Below, one piece after another: positions 8,295 to 20,563 of a stretch of 64,000 bases of DNA. Within the stretch, counting starts at the first letter, position 1. Each line of letters opens with the position of its first letter. The position numbers were made by a program, and so were the translations under genes. The notes under the pieces were generated by a model that ran no database searches, had not been told where the DNA came from, and saw only the letters and a list, made by a program, of their open reading frames with translations. Source of the DNA: Calamus simplicifolius (lineage: Eukaryota; Streptophyta; Magnoliopsida; Arecales; Arecaceae); assembly GCA_900491605.1 (NCBI GenBank), contig UESW01005032.1, forward strand, positions 307,498 to 371,497, read 5' to 3'.

Positions 8295-9650
8295 ATTTTT
8301 CTTTTGTTCTTTCTAATTTCAATGTGAACTTAAATATTTTTATTAGATCTAAGTCATGCAATTAATTCCAACCTGACTTGCATAGCAAATGAATTTTTCT
8401 TTCTTTTAGTTGACCCTACTTCATCTAATTTGATCGGTCAATTGGTTAGATATTTTACTGGATGAAATTTGATTGGTCTCGATCAAGCACATCCAATATG
8501 ATCCAACATAATTGAGGCCATGATAATGACTGCATTTGTTTAGTATTAGTGATTAGTGGAATGGTGGCAAGGCTGGAAAAAAATTCTTTCAATGTTTCTA
8601 AGTTTATTATTCATCTATTCTTTAAAATTATGCCATGGCTCTTGTACGGTACCAAAAAAAATCACTATATTAATAGTTTATTATCCCAAAATATTTATTG
8701 AAGTAGGAAATCCTTTAATTATATTTGAAAATTTTTAGTAATTTTGTTTTTAATTATCAATTATTATATATTTGATTGATTATAGAAAGATTGTTGGATT
8801 TCTAATCTTCAGTTATTGACCTTTTTTTGTTCTTTCTAATTCCATTATGAACCTAAATATTTTTTATTAAATCTAAGTCATGCAATTGAGTCCAACCTGA
8901 CTTGCATGGTAAACAAGATTTTTGTTTTTTAATTGACACCACTCTGCCTTATTTAATCAATCAATAGGTTAGGTATTGATCCAAAATAATGTTATGAGAT
9001 GAAACATGATTAGATCAAGCATGTCCAATCTGATACAACATAATTGAGGCCATGATGATGACTACAGTTATTTAGTATTAGTGATTGATGGAATGGTGAC
9101 AGTGTTAACAAAATTTTTTTTTTTTAATGTTTCTAAGTTTATTATTCATTTGTTCTTTAAAATTACAGCGTGGCTCTTGTATAGTAAAAAAAACTCACTA
9201 TATTAAAAGTTTTATTATCCAAAAAAATTTATTGAATTAGCAATCCTTTAATTATATCTGGAAGGTTTAAGTATGTTTATTTTTAATTATAAATTATTAT
9301 ATATTTGGTTATAGAAAGATTGTTGGATTTTTAATTTTTTATTATCGATTTTATTTTTTTCTAATCTTTCTAATTACAATGCAGATCTAAATATTTTTTT
9401 AATTAAATTTAAGTCATGAAATTGATTCCAACCTAGCTAACATAGCAAATGAGATATTTTGTCTTTTAGTTGACCCGACTCCATCTTATTTGATCAATCA
9501 ATAAGTTAGGTATTGATCCAAGATGATGTTATGGGATAAATTTTGATTAGGTCTCCATCAAGCACGTTCAACCTAATCCGACATAATTGAGACGAGGACG
9601 GTGACTACATTTGTTTAGTACTAATGATTGATGGAACAATGAAAAATTAT
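8295..9650 (+). repeat. Degenerate direct repeats (about 540 bp units, three copies), left member of an inverted pair
   Basis: Three diverged units begin near 8295, 8820 and 9355. Each carries TTCTTTCTAAT, AAATATTTTT, AAGTCATGCAATTGAT, TCCAACCTGACTTGCATAG, TTGATCAATCAAT and a GTTTCTAAGTTTATTATTCAT stretch. The same family, reverse-complemented, fills about 56260-57799 upstream of the NLR. No coding potential. Confidence 0.75.
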
Positions 9651-10290
9651 TCTTATAACGAAAAGGAAGAATGCAACAGCCGAGGACTTGGTCGAGCGCA
9701 ACGAAGAAAGTGATCCGCTTAATATTTACTACCGCAAAGTGATAATTTAACACTCCAAATCAATGTATAACACGGTGACCCTGTCGCTCCCGTGGCTTTT
9801 AATTCGCCGAATTTTTAACCAGCCGACTATCATGGTTGGCAGATTTTTTTTTTAATTTTCCTTTTGGTAACCTCTGGCATGCATTTAATTTATGGGAGCA
9901 AAGAAAAAGAGCTATCGGAATTGATCTCCAAACCCATTTAAATAGAGCGTACCATTCTGCTGAAGGTAGGCATGATCCTGCTTTCTTTCAACTAACGGTG
10001 GTGATGACACGCTGATAGAAAAAAAAAAAGGACGATTATTGATTGCGATCAGCATCTACCAGCGTTGATTCTGGAGGACATGTTAATTTTTTTTAAAAAA
10101 AATATCCTATATTGTTGGTATCAAGAGATCCTATATTGTGATACAGGCTTTGAAGGGCCTATGATGCCTCACAGCTTCCCTTTCTTTGTGGGTATCAAGA
10201 GATCCTATATTGTGTTACCATATCCTATATTGTGGACAGCATTATAACCCTTCACGGCGCGAATGCTTGCAGTCGAGAAGCCTAAGAAAA
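9650..10290 (+). other. Orphan NLR 5' flank (promoter-like) without its gene
   Basis: By eye this matches the reverse complement of 55640-56260, the sequence just upstream of the NLR start. Shared blocks include AACCAGCCGACTATCATGGT versus the NLR-side equivalent, CCATTTAAATA, GGCTTTGAAGGGCCTAT, CACAGCTTCCCTTTCTTT and ATCAAGAGATC.TATATTGTG. On this copy an NLR reading frame would be expected rightward from about 10300. It is missing and sequence leading into Gypsy-L follows. Two internal copies of GGTATCAAGAGATCCTATAT lie at about 10118 and 10191. Confidence 0.72.
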
Positions 10291-10798
10291 GTGCTGACCC
10301 AAGCTCATAAATTGAAGTAGTATCTTTTTAATTAGGCGATACAAGACTGTGACAAACTTTTCTTTCCAATTTCTTAGTGCTCTCAAGTGTGAGGATCCAA
10401 CATGATTAATAAAGATAGTCACGCCCAATTTTGGTATCAGTACTTATCAAAAATTCATAGTTCAAAAGTTTATTCTAGAAATTATTTGGAGCGAAAGAAG
10501 TTGAATTTTAAAAAATCAAAGATTAACATTTATCTTCTCTTAATTATCGATAATTCTAAAATTGAGAACGTATGAGATTTTTAAAAATAATTTACGATAT
10601 TTTCAATTTAAAAATGTCAAATGCCAGAATCTGAATAAAATTGTTCATATAGACTTATAAATTCATGCATTATCTCTTTTATTTATTAATATTAGACCAG
10701 CAAAGCTCCTTTAGAAATAAAAGCTATCGAAGGCGCGCTTTTCCAACCATAACAGTGGAGGATGGGAGCAAGTGTAAAGGCCCATTGCAAATGAGGAT
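10291..10798. other. Unassigned AT-rich spacer before Gypsy-L
   Basis: AT-rich, with no open frame of note. The bases next to the gypsy LTR (CCATTGCAAATGAGGAT) are probably host sequence. I see no gene. Confidence 0.5.
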
Positions 10799-11709
10799 TG
10801 ATGAGGGGTAAAATCGTCATTGCATTAATGACCGCACACATCGACAATTGGGTTTAGTTTAATTTCAACGTCCTGTCGGCCAACTGTCAAACCCACTAAG
10901 TAGGGAAGCCCAATCGCCCTCAACAGCATCAAGTCGTCCCGACAACCCCAACCCTTCTCATACTTCGGCAACCCGAGCCATCCATACCTCGGCAAACCGA
11001 GCCATCCATACCTTGGCAGCTCGAGCCGTTCTCATACCTCAGAAAACCAAGTTGCCCCTCACCTCGGCTGGACCGAGGCACTCGAATACCTTGCGGAGTC
11101 CGGTGCGGGAGAGTGCGAATCCACTATAACTGAATGAGATTCAAAATGGGGAATCATACCCAGGAGTGGCTTAAGACCCACAGGAGTGGCCTAGAACCTA
11201 TGTAATCGCTGAAATTCAAGGCATCAACCAGCTCTTCCAATCGTCGATCCTCTAACTGATAAGATACGGATCCTACTGACCTCATAACAAACTTGATTCG
11301 AATTTGTTCTGAATCCTAACGGCTTTCATACCTCCCCTCACGACATGCCTAAAAGATCAGTTGATCCCCTACAAATACAGCTGCCCTCCAACCTTTTAGG
11401 TACGCAGGCTTGAACACTCACTCATTTTTTTCACTCATCATCACACTGAGAATAGCTCCATCTGAGCTCAGAGCTCTCGAGAAATAACACCCATCTAGGG
11501 GATCTCTTATGTGAGAGTCTTCTCCTCACATCTGCTTGCTGTGAATCTTCACTGACTTGGGCGTCAGAGGGTCCTCCGCAGAGGGCAACCCCCATAGCAC
11601 CCTCTGCGCTCGGAATATCTTGTAGGTTCCACCCCGAGGTGACGAGATTGGCATCCAGATCAGGAGGCGGAAGCGCACCCGAGTCGGAGAACGGATTTCT
11701 GCGGTAACA
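10799..11709 (+). repeat. 5' LTR of Gypsy-L
   Basis: It shares TAAAATCGTCATTGCATTAA near its start and GAGTCGGAGAACGGATTTCT near its end with the 57800-58660 LTR (reverse-complemented), which supports both borders. It ends TAACA at 11709. Inside are repeated CTCGGCAAACCGAG-type short inverted repeats (about 10963-11050). Only one LTR of this element lies in the window. Confidence 0.75.
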
Positions 11710-11710
11710 A

Positions 11711-11730
11711 ATTGGCGCTAGAGGAAGGGC
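11711..11730 (+). promoter_or_regulatory. Primer-binding site of Gypsy-L
   Basis: ATTGGCGCTAGAGGAAGGGC directly follows the LTR. TTGGCGC-type sites at this place are usual for plant Ty3/gypsy elements. I do not assign the tRNA. Confidence 0.65.
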
Positions 11731-11793
11731 CTCAAGTCTAGTAAACTTGTGATCCAGGAGACAAGACTCAAAAATCAGAAGAAGCATCCTCTA

Positions 11794-13231
11794 ATGGCCA
11801 ATCAAAGAAGAGCCACGTCCGAGGCTCAGGATCAGACTGCCTCTCAAAGGCCTGATCCAGTCAACGGTGTGGCACCACCACCACCACCGTCAGCTGAAAC
11901 TCCTTCGCCATCGGCGACGGTGGTAACGTTGGACCAGTTTGCCACTCTGGTCCAGCAGGTTCAAGCAGTGACCCAGTTGGTCCAGAGGCTCCAGGCAATC
12001 CATGGCCCTGTCGTCCCTGCTCCTCAGCTTCATGAAGAGGCTACTGCTCCTGCTCCGCCATCGATCTCTTCTTCCAATCCGATGGAGGCAGCGGATTATC
12101 GTCACCAGCCCAAGAGAGCAAAGCCAGCGCCGTAGCGAGCTGGAGGGAAGATCTCGCTCAGATTTAGGCGGGTTCGTTCCCCTTCCCCAGTGTCTTCCCA
12201 AGACTCAACACCACCATTGTCTTCCCATCGCCCGATCCCTCTTATCACTTTGGATGAAGGGATCAACAGATGCAGGAGATGCGTCGAGAATGGCGTCAGG
12301 AGTTAGACGCCGTCAGACAAGCCCCTCCGTCCCAACCAAAAACAGAGTAGGGCATCCCCTTTTCCAAGAGGATCATGAGGGAAGTGATTCCCCCTCATGT
12401 CAAGCTCCTTGCCATCGAGCCGTACCATGGATCCACCAATCCCGACGATCATCTGAGCATCTTCAGATCCATCATGATGTTCTACGGAGCGTCGGATGCG
12501 ATCCTATATCGAGCCTTCCCCTTCACTCTAAGGGGATCTGCGTGAACCTGGTTCAACAGCCTGATGCCAGGTTGCATTGATTCTTTTGACGAACTGAGCT
12601 ATTTTCTCATCAGCCAGTTCGTCAGCAGCCATCGCCAGCGACGGAGATCCAATTCCCTCTCCGAGGTCAAGCAGAGAGAAGGGGAATCGTTGAAGAACTA
12701 CCTCAACCGCTTCAACACGGCCCTCTTAGAAGTCGACCATCTCAACCACGAGATAGCCATGTCTGTCTTGGTGGAAGGAGTTTCGAAGGAGGGAGACTTC
12801 TACTTGGCTCTAGAGGTTAACTACCCAAAAAGCCTTTCGAACATGATGTCCCTGGTGCATAAGTACGCCAGGGTTGAAGAATCAAGGAGATCAGCTCAAG
12901 TTGAGCAGCTGAAGAAGAAGGAGGCAAAGGGCTCAGACAAGCAACGGACCCACCGCCGTGCTAGCCCGCCTCGCCACCAAAGAGCTCCTGCGCCGTCGCC
13001 TCGAGACCGAACCCGGAGCCCGGCTCGAAGGTTCGACCGCTACACTCCCCTCACCGCGCCAAGAGCACAAATCATGATGGAGATCGAGAGGCAAATTCCT
13101 CGGCCTTTCCCTCTCCGAGGAAATGTGACTTGGAGGGACCCGACCAAGTACTGCCGCTTTCATCGGGACCACGGGCACGACATCGAGGACTATTGGCAGC
13201 TCCAGAATGAAATCGAGCAATTAATCCGATA
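11794..13231 (+). pseudogene. Gypsy-L gag
   Basis: The ATG at 11794 opens a Pro/Ser-rich N-terminus with a short Val/Gln-rich coiled segment. The Gag core is read in pieces: a segment with EPYHGSTNPDDHLSIFRSIM (about 12415-12475), then from 12564 FDELSYFLISQFVSSHRQRR, REGESLKNYLNRFN and a basic, Pro-rich C-terminus. A CRFHRDHGHDIEDYWQLQNE segment near 13155 is typical of the end of this Gag type. At least two frame changes and a stop at 13230 break the frame. Confidence 0.82.
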
Positions 13232-13343
13232 GGGCAGACTGGATTGATTCAAAGGGCCCCCTGAGTCAAACAATGAAGAGAATCGCCAGCCTGAACCTCG
13301 CCAGCTTCCACCACCGAATCCTTCAGTTATCGGCAATGTCAAT

Positions 13344-13829
13344 ATGATAGCGGCGGTCGGCTCCCCATCTTCTTGGTCGGGTGAGGAGGAAAACCCACCA
13401 AAGAAAGCTCGAGTTGATGAGCTCACTTTTTCTAATAAAGACTTCCGGAAGGTAAAGTATCCCCATGATGATGCTCTGGTTGTATCTTTAAATATGAACA
13501 ACTACGATGTACACCGCATTTTAATTGATAGCGGAAGCTCTGTTAACATTTTGTATTTCGATGCCTTTGTGAGATTGAGATTCTGGGTAGAAAGTCTTCG
13601 AACAATGGAGTCCACCCTGGTGGGTTTCACAGGTGACTCCATAATCCCCAAGGGGGTCGTCACCTTGACGGTCCGAACTGGCACTTGGCCTTGCGTGGCT
13701 ACTGTGCTTATGGATTTTCTCGTGACCAAGCTTCGGTCCCCTTACAATGCCATCCTCGACAAGCCAGGACAGATATCTCTCAAGGCCATCATTTTCATTC
13801 CCCATCTCTCCATAAAGTTCCCCACCTAA
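13344..13829 (+). pseudogene. Gypsy-L aspartic protease region
   Basis: The active-site motif ILIDSGSSVNILY lies near 13517-13556, preceded by HDDALVVSLNMNNYDVHRI, as in retroviral-type aspartic proteases of plant gypsy elements. The frame closes at 13829. The polyprotein continues out of frame to 13901, where the Sirevirus is inserted. It resumes at 24481 with K-P-E-V-D-G-L-D-A-R. Confidence 0.85.
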
Positions 13830-14237
13830 TGGGGAGTAGGAGTTGTTTGGGGAAGCCAGGTTATAGCTCGGCACTACTTTATCGCCGACCTTTAGTCCAG
13901 GTGTTGAAAGATTATGAAAAATTATATGATCCAATCCTTTTGATTTTGATGATTACTAAAAGCCATTGAGTTTATTAAAGGATGTAATGAAGCAACAAAT
14001 TTACTTTGAACAATCAATGAGAATGAGAATGCTCAAGTTTAACTTTAATCAATTTGATTATGACTTGAAACTCAATATTCAAAAAGAAATGTTATAATTC
14101 ATGTTTTATTCTAAAAGCTTATGGATTAGTTCATGAATCACTTCTAAAGATTAATTCTATTGATTTCATGTCAAAATAATGAACTAAAATGAATCTGGAA
14201 CGATTTTAATGTCAATCAGAAAATTTCTGATTTTTGA

Positions 14238-14560
14238 TACGTTCCAGAGCCGACTCCTGAGTTTCAGAGTCGACTCCGCTCAGAGTACAGAAATGTGCAT
14301 CTGTGTCGAGTCGACCCATGAAATTGTCGAGTCGACCCCTGATTCTGTCGAGCCGACTCCTGGACTGTGCGAGTTGACTCCGCTCAGACACCAGAAGAGT
14401 GTTTTTCTGAGCATCTCTCGAGTCGACCCCAAGCCCTTCACGAGTCGACTCCCGACTTTCAGGAGTCGACACTTCACCTTTATCGAGTCGACCCCTAATA
14501 TTTCTATTTTGGTAAAATGAGCTCGAGCCGACTCGAGAAAAGCATGAGTCGACTCCAGCA
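14238..14560. repeat. Array of 12 GAGTCGACTC-type palindromes in the 5' LTR
   Basis: Twelve variants of (C/G)GAGTCGACTC, GAGCCGACTC or CGAGTCGACCCC are spaced about 20-35 bp apart, directly upstream of the TATA box. The core GAGTCGACTC is a perfect 10-bp palindrome. The same array is in the 3' LTR (about 23120-23432), and a shorter one lies inside the element. The position suggests a cis-regulatory block. Confidence 0.85.
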
Positions 14561-14660
14561 AATCTGGGCGCGATTTTTACGGATGACACATCAGCCCCAA
14601 CGGTTAGATTTTTAAATAACGGCTATTTTTCCTTGACTCTAACGGATATATTTTTGCAGA

Positions 14661-14675
14661 TTCTATAAATAGAGG
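14661..14675 (+). promoter_or_regulatory. TATA box of the Sirevirus LTR promoter
   Basis: TTCTATAAATAGAGGAG lies 100 bp after the palindrome array and upstream of an A/G-rich leader. The transcript start is expected about 30 bp downstream. The 3' LTR has the same box near 23537. Confidence 0.75.
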
Positions 14676-15614
14676 AGTTCTTTTCAAATCAATATAACCC
14701 AGAGAAAAAAAAAGAGAGAAAAGAATATCATTTGAAAAGAGGGAAAAACAGAGCATTTTGAAAAAATCTTTTAGCTCAACGAAGAGTGTTTCAAAAGGAG
14801 TGAAATCCAAGTGAAAGATTCGTCTACTCCTTCTCATCTTTCCACAAAAGCCCGAAGAAAATCCAAGTGCGTTCCAAAGATCAAATCTGCGGATTTTCGA
14901 AAGAGGGAAAAGATTCATCTCAACTCCAAAAGCCTTCAACGGTCAAGAATCTAGCTGAGGCGTGATTCAACACTTCTAGAGGAGTTGAAGAGAAGAAGGA
15001 AGAAAGCTCAAGCATCCACCATCTGCAAATACAATCAGGCTTTTCTAACCTTTAATATTTTGTACTTAATTTGTATATCTGCTCAAGGGGAGCACATTAT
15101 CATTCAAACTCTATCTTTATTATTTGTTTGCTGATTCAATCTGTGGATTGAATTAGTGGAGGTTGGTGTACCTCGTTGCAAGCCGGAGTGCTTGTGTGGG
15201 GTTAGTTGTAAGCCCAAAGAAAAACAACGTGTAGGGTTTTGTGCTGGTAAGCCCGAGTTAAAACCAGCTGGGTTCGTTGTGCACCCGGTAAAACAACAAG
15301 TTTGAGTTGTGAACTTGTAAAACAACTTCGGGTTGCGCCGGTAAAACAACAAGAGAGATTATAGTGTGGATCCAAGTGAATCTTGGGAGTGGACGTAGGT
15401 GCTGGTTGCGCCGAACCACTATAAAATTGTCTTGTGTTTGCCGTGCCTAACTTTCTCTATCTCTATCTCTCTTTATTAACTGCTTGTTCATTGCTTATTA
15501 GTTATTTACACTCACTTGCACATCTTGCTAACTAATCAATTAAGGTTAAAAAGTATTAAATTTTTAAGAACCCAATTCACCCCCCCCTCTTGGGTTGCCA
15601 TCTGGGCCAACAAT

Positions 15615-15632
15615 TGGTATCAGAGCGAGTGC
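15615..15632 (+). promoter_or_regulatory. Primer-binding site of the Sirevirus (initiator tRNA-Met)
   Basis: TGGTATCAGAGCGAGTGC, two bases after the 5' LTR, matches the classical plant copia site complementary to the 3' end of initiator tRNA-Met. Confidence 0.9.
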
Positions 15633-15674
15633 TCATTTAGAATTTGATCTCACGATCAAGGGCTAAAGATCCAT

Positions 15675-16830
15675 ATGACAACACAAATTGGGTCAAGTTT
15701 TGCTGAAGGTCATTCTACGAATAGACCTCCACTTTTTAATGGCTCAAACTATTCTTATTGGAAAGCTAGAATGAGGATATTCATTCAAGCTTCTGATTAT
15801 GAGCTTTGGGGTGTTATCATAAACGGACCTAGTACACCCACACACCTTATTGATGGCACTATTGTTCCTAAACCCGAAAGGGATTGGAATGATAATGATA
15901 GGAGAATGGCACAATTAAATGCTAAAGCCATTAATATTTTGTATTGTTCCTTGGATTCAAATGAATTCAACCGAATCTCAACTTGTAATTCCGCAAAAGA
16001 AATTTGGGATAGGTTGGAAATTACTCATGAAGGAACAAACCAAGTAAAGGAATCAAAAATAAATATTTTGGTTCATAAATATGAATTATTTACTATGGAA
16101 CAAAATGAAACCATCACATGCATGTTCACTAGATTTACTGATATTGTGAATGGTTTGAAAAGTCTTGGAAAAGTTTATACTAATTCTGAGCTTGTTCGCA
16201 AAATCCTCAGGTCACTTCCACGGACATGGGAAGCCAAGGTAACCGCCATACAAGAAGCCAAAGATCTGAACATCCTACCATTGGAAGAGCTTCTTGGTTC
16301 GCTGATGACTCATGAGCTTCAAGTCAAACAACATGTCAATGAGGATGAGTCAAGAAAGAAGAAGACATCACCCTCAAAGCTGCAGAAAAGGAAATAAGCA
16401 GCAGCGATGATGAAGAGGATGATGATGATGAGTCAGCCCTCCTTGCAAGGAAGTTCAAGAAATTTATGCAAAGAAGGAGGCCCTTCCACAAAAAGAGATT
16501 TGTTTCAAAAATGGAAGGAGAAAAGGATAAGAGAAAGGACAAAGAGAAAGAAAAAGAAAAAGAGCCCTTAGTATGCTATGAATGTAAAAAACCAGGGCAT
16601 TTTAGATATGACTGTCCTTTACTTAAGAAGGCCTACAAGAAAAAGAAAAAGGCCTACATGGCAACTTGGACTGATAGTGAAGAGTCTTCTTCCGAAGAAG
16701 AAGAACAAAAAGAGTTGCAAATATTGTTTCATGGCCAACGACGACGACAACGATAATGAGGTAAGTTCTGAAAACTCCAATGATGATTTTATATTTGATG
16801 AAATGTTTGAGGCTTTAATGAACTTATGAT
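15675..16830 (+). pseudogene. Sirevirus gag, N-terminal and first zinc-knuckle part
   Basis: The ATG at 15675 opens 240 codons with the copia Gag pattern (LFNGSNYSYWKARMRIFIQA, then EIWDRLEITHEGTNQVKESK). A one-base shift near 16365 moves the frame to an acidic stretch. It then reaches a Lys-rich segment with the CCHC knuckle CYECKKPGHFRYDC (near 16575). Another shift near 16725 leads to an Asp/Asn/Ser-rich piece ending at 16829. Sirevirus Gag is unusually long, and the next part continues in yet another frame. Confidence 0.85.
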
Positions 16831-17825
16831 TGATTTTAAATCCTTAAAGAAAAGTATAAGTTTTTAAAAATGATAATATTAGTTTAGCTAAAAGTAAAAA
16901 TGAATTAGCTTTAGAAGTTAAGAACTTAACTAATGAAAAAGAAGAACTTAGGAAAGAAAGAGATAATCTTAATCAAGAAAAAGATTTATTAAAATCTGAA
17001 ACTAAAACTCAACAAAGATTTAAAAGATCAATAGAAACTTTAGCTTTAGATAAAGAACAACAAGCTAAAGAAAATGACTCACTTAAGAAAGATATCAAAA
17101 ATTATAAAGACATTGTTGAGAAATTCACCTTAAGTTCAACTAAACTTAACATGATCCTAAATAGTCAAAAAGCTGTTTTTGACAAAGCTGGTTTAGGATA
17201 TAACACATTAAGGAAACAGAAATCTCTAAAGAATATTTTTATAAAAGCTAACCAAAGTAATATAACTTGTTTTAAATGTAATGAAAAAGGTCATAAATCC
17301 TTTGAATGCAAAACCTTAAAGAATAACAACAAGTTAAATATTAAAGCTAAGAAATATGGGTTCCGAAAGGAACAATTTTTATTGCTGCTAACCATGAAGG
17401 ACCCAAGAAAGCTTGGGTACCTAAGCATAAAGTTTGATATATTGCAGGAATGTCTTGTAGCCAAAAGATCAAAGAAAAAGTGGTACCTTGATAGTGGCTG
17501 CTCAAGACATATGACGGGTGACAAAGATGAATTCATCACCCTGGAGGAAAAGAAAGGTGGAGTTGTGACGTTTGGCGACAACGGTAAAGGTCAAATTATG
17601 GGCCTTGGTAAAGTTCGCATAACTCCATCTATTATTGATAATGTACTTTATGTTAATGGTTTGAAGCATAATCTAATTAGCATAAGCCAATTATGTGATA
17701 AAAATTTTAATGTTTCATTTAAATCTTCTATATGCACTGTAACTAATTCTATTGATGATAGCATTGTATTTACTGGTTATAGACATGGCAATGTTTACTT
17801 AGTTGACTTAGAAAAATATCTTTGA
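16831..17825 (+). pseudogene. Sirevirus gag coiled coil, second zinc knuckle and protease
   Basis: From 16831 a Lys/Glu/Leu-rich heptad region (KNELALEVKNLTNEKEELRK and onward) gives a clear coiled coil. A second CCHC knuckle, CFKCNEKGHKSFEC, lies near 17270. The protease motif KKWYLDSGCSRHMTGDKDEF lies near 17475. The frame ends at 17825, where the next frame overlaps by 4 bp, a one-base shift. Confidence 0.85.
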
Positions 17826-19193
17826 GTGATCATTGCTTAATTGCTGACAATGCTAACATAAATGAAATTAGTTGGTTGTGGCATCGTAGATTAGGTCATG
17901 CAAGCACACACCTTATTTCAAAACTAATTAAAATGGATTTAGTTAAAGGATTACCTAAATTAGATTTTGAAAATAATAAAATATGTGATGCATGTCAATT
18001 TGGAAAACAAACTAGAAGTTCTTTTAAATCTAAAAACATTGTTTCAACTTCTAGGGCTTTAGAGCTACTTCACATGGATCTTTTCGGACCAACTAGAACC
18101 ACAAGTCTAGGAGGAAAGAAATATGGTCTAGTGATTGTAGATGATTATTCTAGATATACTTGGGTAATGTTTTTAGCTCACAAAGATGAGACTTTCTCAA
18201 TTTTCCTGAAATTCTTTAAGAAAGTCACAAATGAGAAAAACACTACTATAGTATCTCTAAGAAGTGATCATGGAACAGAATTTGAAAATCACTATTTGAA
18301 AGTTTTGTTCTGAAAATGGAATTAATCATAATTTTTCAGCCCCTAGGACTCCACAGCAAAATGGTGTAGTTGAAAGAAAAAATAGGACTCTAGAAGACAT
18401 GGCCCGTACCATGCTATGTGAAAGCAACTTACCAAAGTATTTTTGGGCGGAAGCAATTAACACAGCATGTTACATCTTAAACAGAGCTTTAATAAGACCA
18501 ATATTAAAGAAAACACCTTATGAATTATGGAATGAAAGAAAACCAAATATAAAATACTTTCATGCATTTGGATGTAAATGTTTCATTCATAATAATGGTA
18601 AAAACAATTTAGGAAAATTTGATGCTAAATCTGATGAAGGAATCTTTTTAGGATATTCAACAACTAGTAAAGCTTATAGAGTATTTAACAAGAAAACCTT
18701 AGTAGTTGAAGAATCCATTCATATAGTTTTTGATGAGTCTTTAGCAACTGGATCTGAAAAGATTGATGATGAGGAAGATACAAACATAATTGAAAAAGAT
18801 CTTGAAAAACTTAATATTGAAGTATCTTCTGATCATGAGCAAGAAGCTAAAGATGATGATTCACATAAGGACGATGATGTCAATATTGATCATAATGATG
18901 TAGATCTTCCAAGAGACTGGAGATATGCTCATAGTCATCCTAAGGAATTGATTATAGGCGATCCATCTCAAGGAATAAGGACTAGATCATACATGAGAAA
19001 TATTAGTAATCATCTTGCATTTGTATCACAAATTGAACCTAAAACTATAGAAGAAGCTGAAAAAGATAATAATTGGATGTTAGCAATGCAAGAAGAACTA
19101 AATCAATTTACAAGAAATAATGTTTGGACCTTAGTTGAAAGACCTAAAAATCATTCTGTAATAGGATCAAAATGGGTTTTCGAAATAAACTAG
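17822..19193 (+). pseudogene. Sirevirus integrase region
   Basis: The zinc-binding start is LWHRRLGHASTHLISKL, with a CDACQFGK pair. The catalytic core has HMDLFGPTRTTSLGGKKYG, VDDYSRYTWVMF, SDHGTEFEN and PQQNGVVERKNRTLEDMART. A one-base shift near 18313-18399 splits the core. The C-terminal part includes YELWNERKPNIKYFHAFGCK and an acidic linker, and then the first RT residues (WTLVERPKN...). Confidence 0.9.
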
Positions 19194-20563
19194 ATGAAAA
19201 TGGCATTGTAATTAGAAACAAAGCTAGATTGGTTGCTAAAGGATATAATCAAGAGGAAGGTATTGATTTTGATGAAACCTTTGCACCTGTAGCTAGATTA
19301 GAAGCCATTAGGCTATTACTTGCATTTGCATGTCATATGAACTTTAACTTATTTCAAATGGATGTAAAAAGCGCATTTTTAAATGGATTTATAAATGAAG
19401 AAGTTTATGTAGAACAACCACCAGGTTTTGAAGATCACGAGTTTTCAAATCACGTTTTTAAATTGCACAAAGCTTTATATGGTTTGAAACAAGCACCTAG
19501 AGCTTGGTATGATAGGTTAAGTAAATTCTTAATAGAAAATGATTTTACAAGAGGAAATGTTGATAAAACTTTGTTTTTGAAAAGAAAAGGTAAAGATTTA
19601 CTTGTAGTACAAATATACGTAGATGACATTATTTTTGGTGCTACTAACGATTCTCTTTGTCAAGAATTTGCAAAGTTGATGCAGGGAGAATTCGAGATGA
19701 GCATGATGGGAGAACTCAACTTCTTCCTTGGACTCCAGATCAAACAAAGCAAAGAGGGAATCTTTATCAACCAAACCAAATACACAAGAGAACTACTCAA
19801 AAAGTTTGGTATGGAATCAATGAAACCCCTCGGAACTCCAATGAGTCCTTCATGCAAGCTGGACAAAGATGAAGAAGGTAAAAAGGTTGACCAAAAGTAT
19901 TATCGAGGTATAATCGGATCCCTTCTTTATTTAACAGCAAGTAGACCAGACATTATGTTTTCAGTATGTTTATGTGCTAGATTTCAATCTGAACCTAAAG
20001 AATCACATTTAATAGCTGTTAAAAGAATACTAAGATATGTAAGTGGAACAAAAAATGTAGGTTTATGGTATTCTAGAGACTCCACATTAAATCTAATTGC
20101 ATATTCAGATTCTGATTATGCTGGATGTAAATTAGATAGAAAAAGCACAAGTGGTGCATGCCATTTCTTAGGAAGTAACTTAATCACATGGTTTAGCAAA
20201 AAGCAAAATTCAGTTGCATTATCAACTACTGAAGCTGAATATGTAGCAGCTGGAAGTTGCTGTGCGCAAATCCTATGGATTAAGCGACAACTTGAAGACT
20301 ATGGTATCACACTTGATAAGACACCCATAAGATGTGATAACACTAGCGCAATTAATCTAACAAAGAATCCAATTCAACATTCAAGAACTAAACACATAGA
20401 AATCAGATATCATTTTATAAGAGAACATGTAGCTAATAATGAAATATGTCTTGATTATGTTAACACTGAAGAACAATTAGCTGACATATTCACTAAACCT
20501 TTAAATGAAGAAAGATTCTGTTATCTTAGAGGAGAGTTAGGTATTTGTGATCCTTTAGAATGA
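19172..20563 (+). pseudogene. Sirevirus reverse transcriptase and RNase H
   Basis: RT motifs: NKARLVAKGYNQEEGIDFDE, FQMDVKSAFLNGFINEEVYV, ALYGLKQAPRAWYDRLS and the active site VQIYVDDIIFG (near 19610). RNase H has YSDSDYAGCKLDRKSTSGAC, WFSKKQNSVALSTTEAEYVA and CDNTSAINLTKNPIQHSRTK. The stop follows DPLE at 20563. A one-base shift joins it to the integrase frame. This is the best preserved domain of the element. Confidence 0.92.

Larger units (their letters stand above)
13902..15612 (+). repeat. 5' LTR of the Sirevirus (1711 bp)
   Basis: TGTTGAAAG...GGGCCAACA. It contains the GAGTCGACTC-type array (14238-14560), a TATA box and a run of about seven C near 15580. A near-identical 1698 bp copy lies at 22778-24475. 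One visible difference is a segment near 15320-15350 that is altered in the 3' copy (about 24195-24215). Confidence 0.95.

Noticed and set aside
8556..10247. Short open frames in the AT-rich NLR-flank repeats
   Set aside because: Not conserved in the inverted copy at 55.6-57.8 kb.
14238..14560. SalI-like GTCGAC sites as cloning-vector contamination
   Set aside because: The motif is repeated in both LTRs and internally with natural variation, and flanks are retrotransposon sequence.
14209..14589. Open frames on both strands across the GAGTCGACTC array with VDS-type repeats
   Set aside because: Palindromic repeats keep frames open on both strands; this is LTR control sequence.
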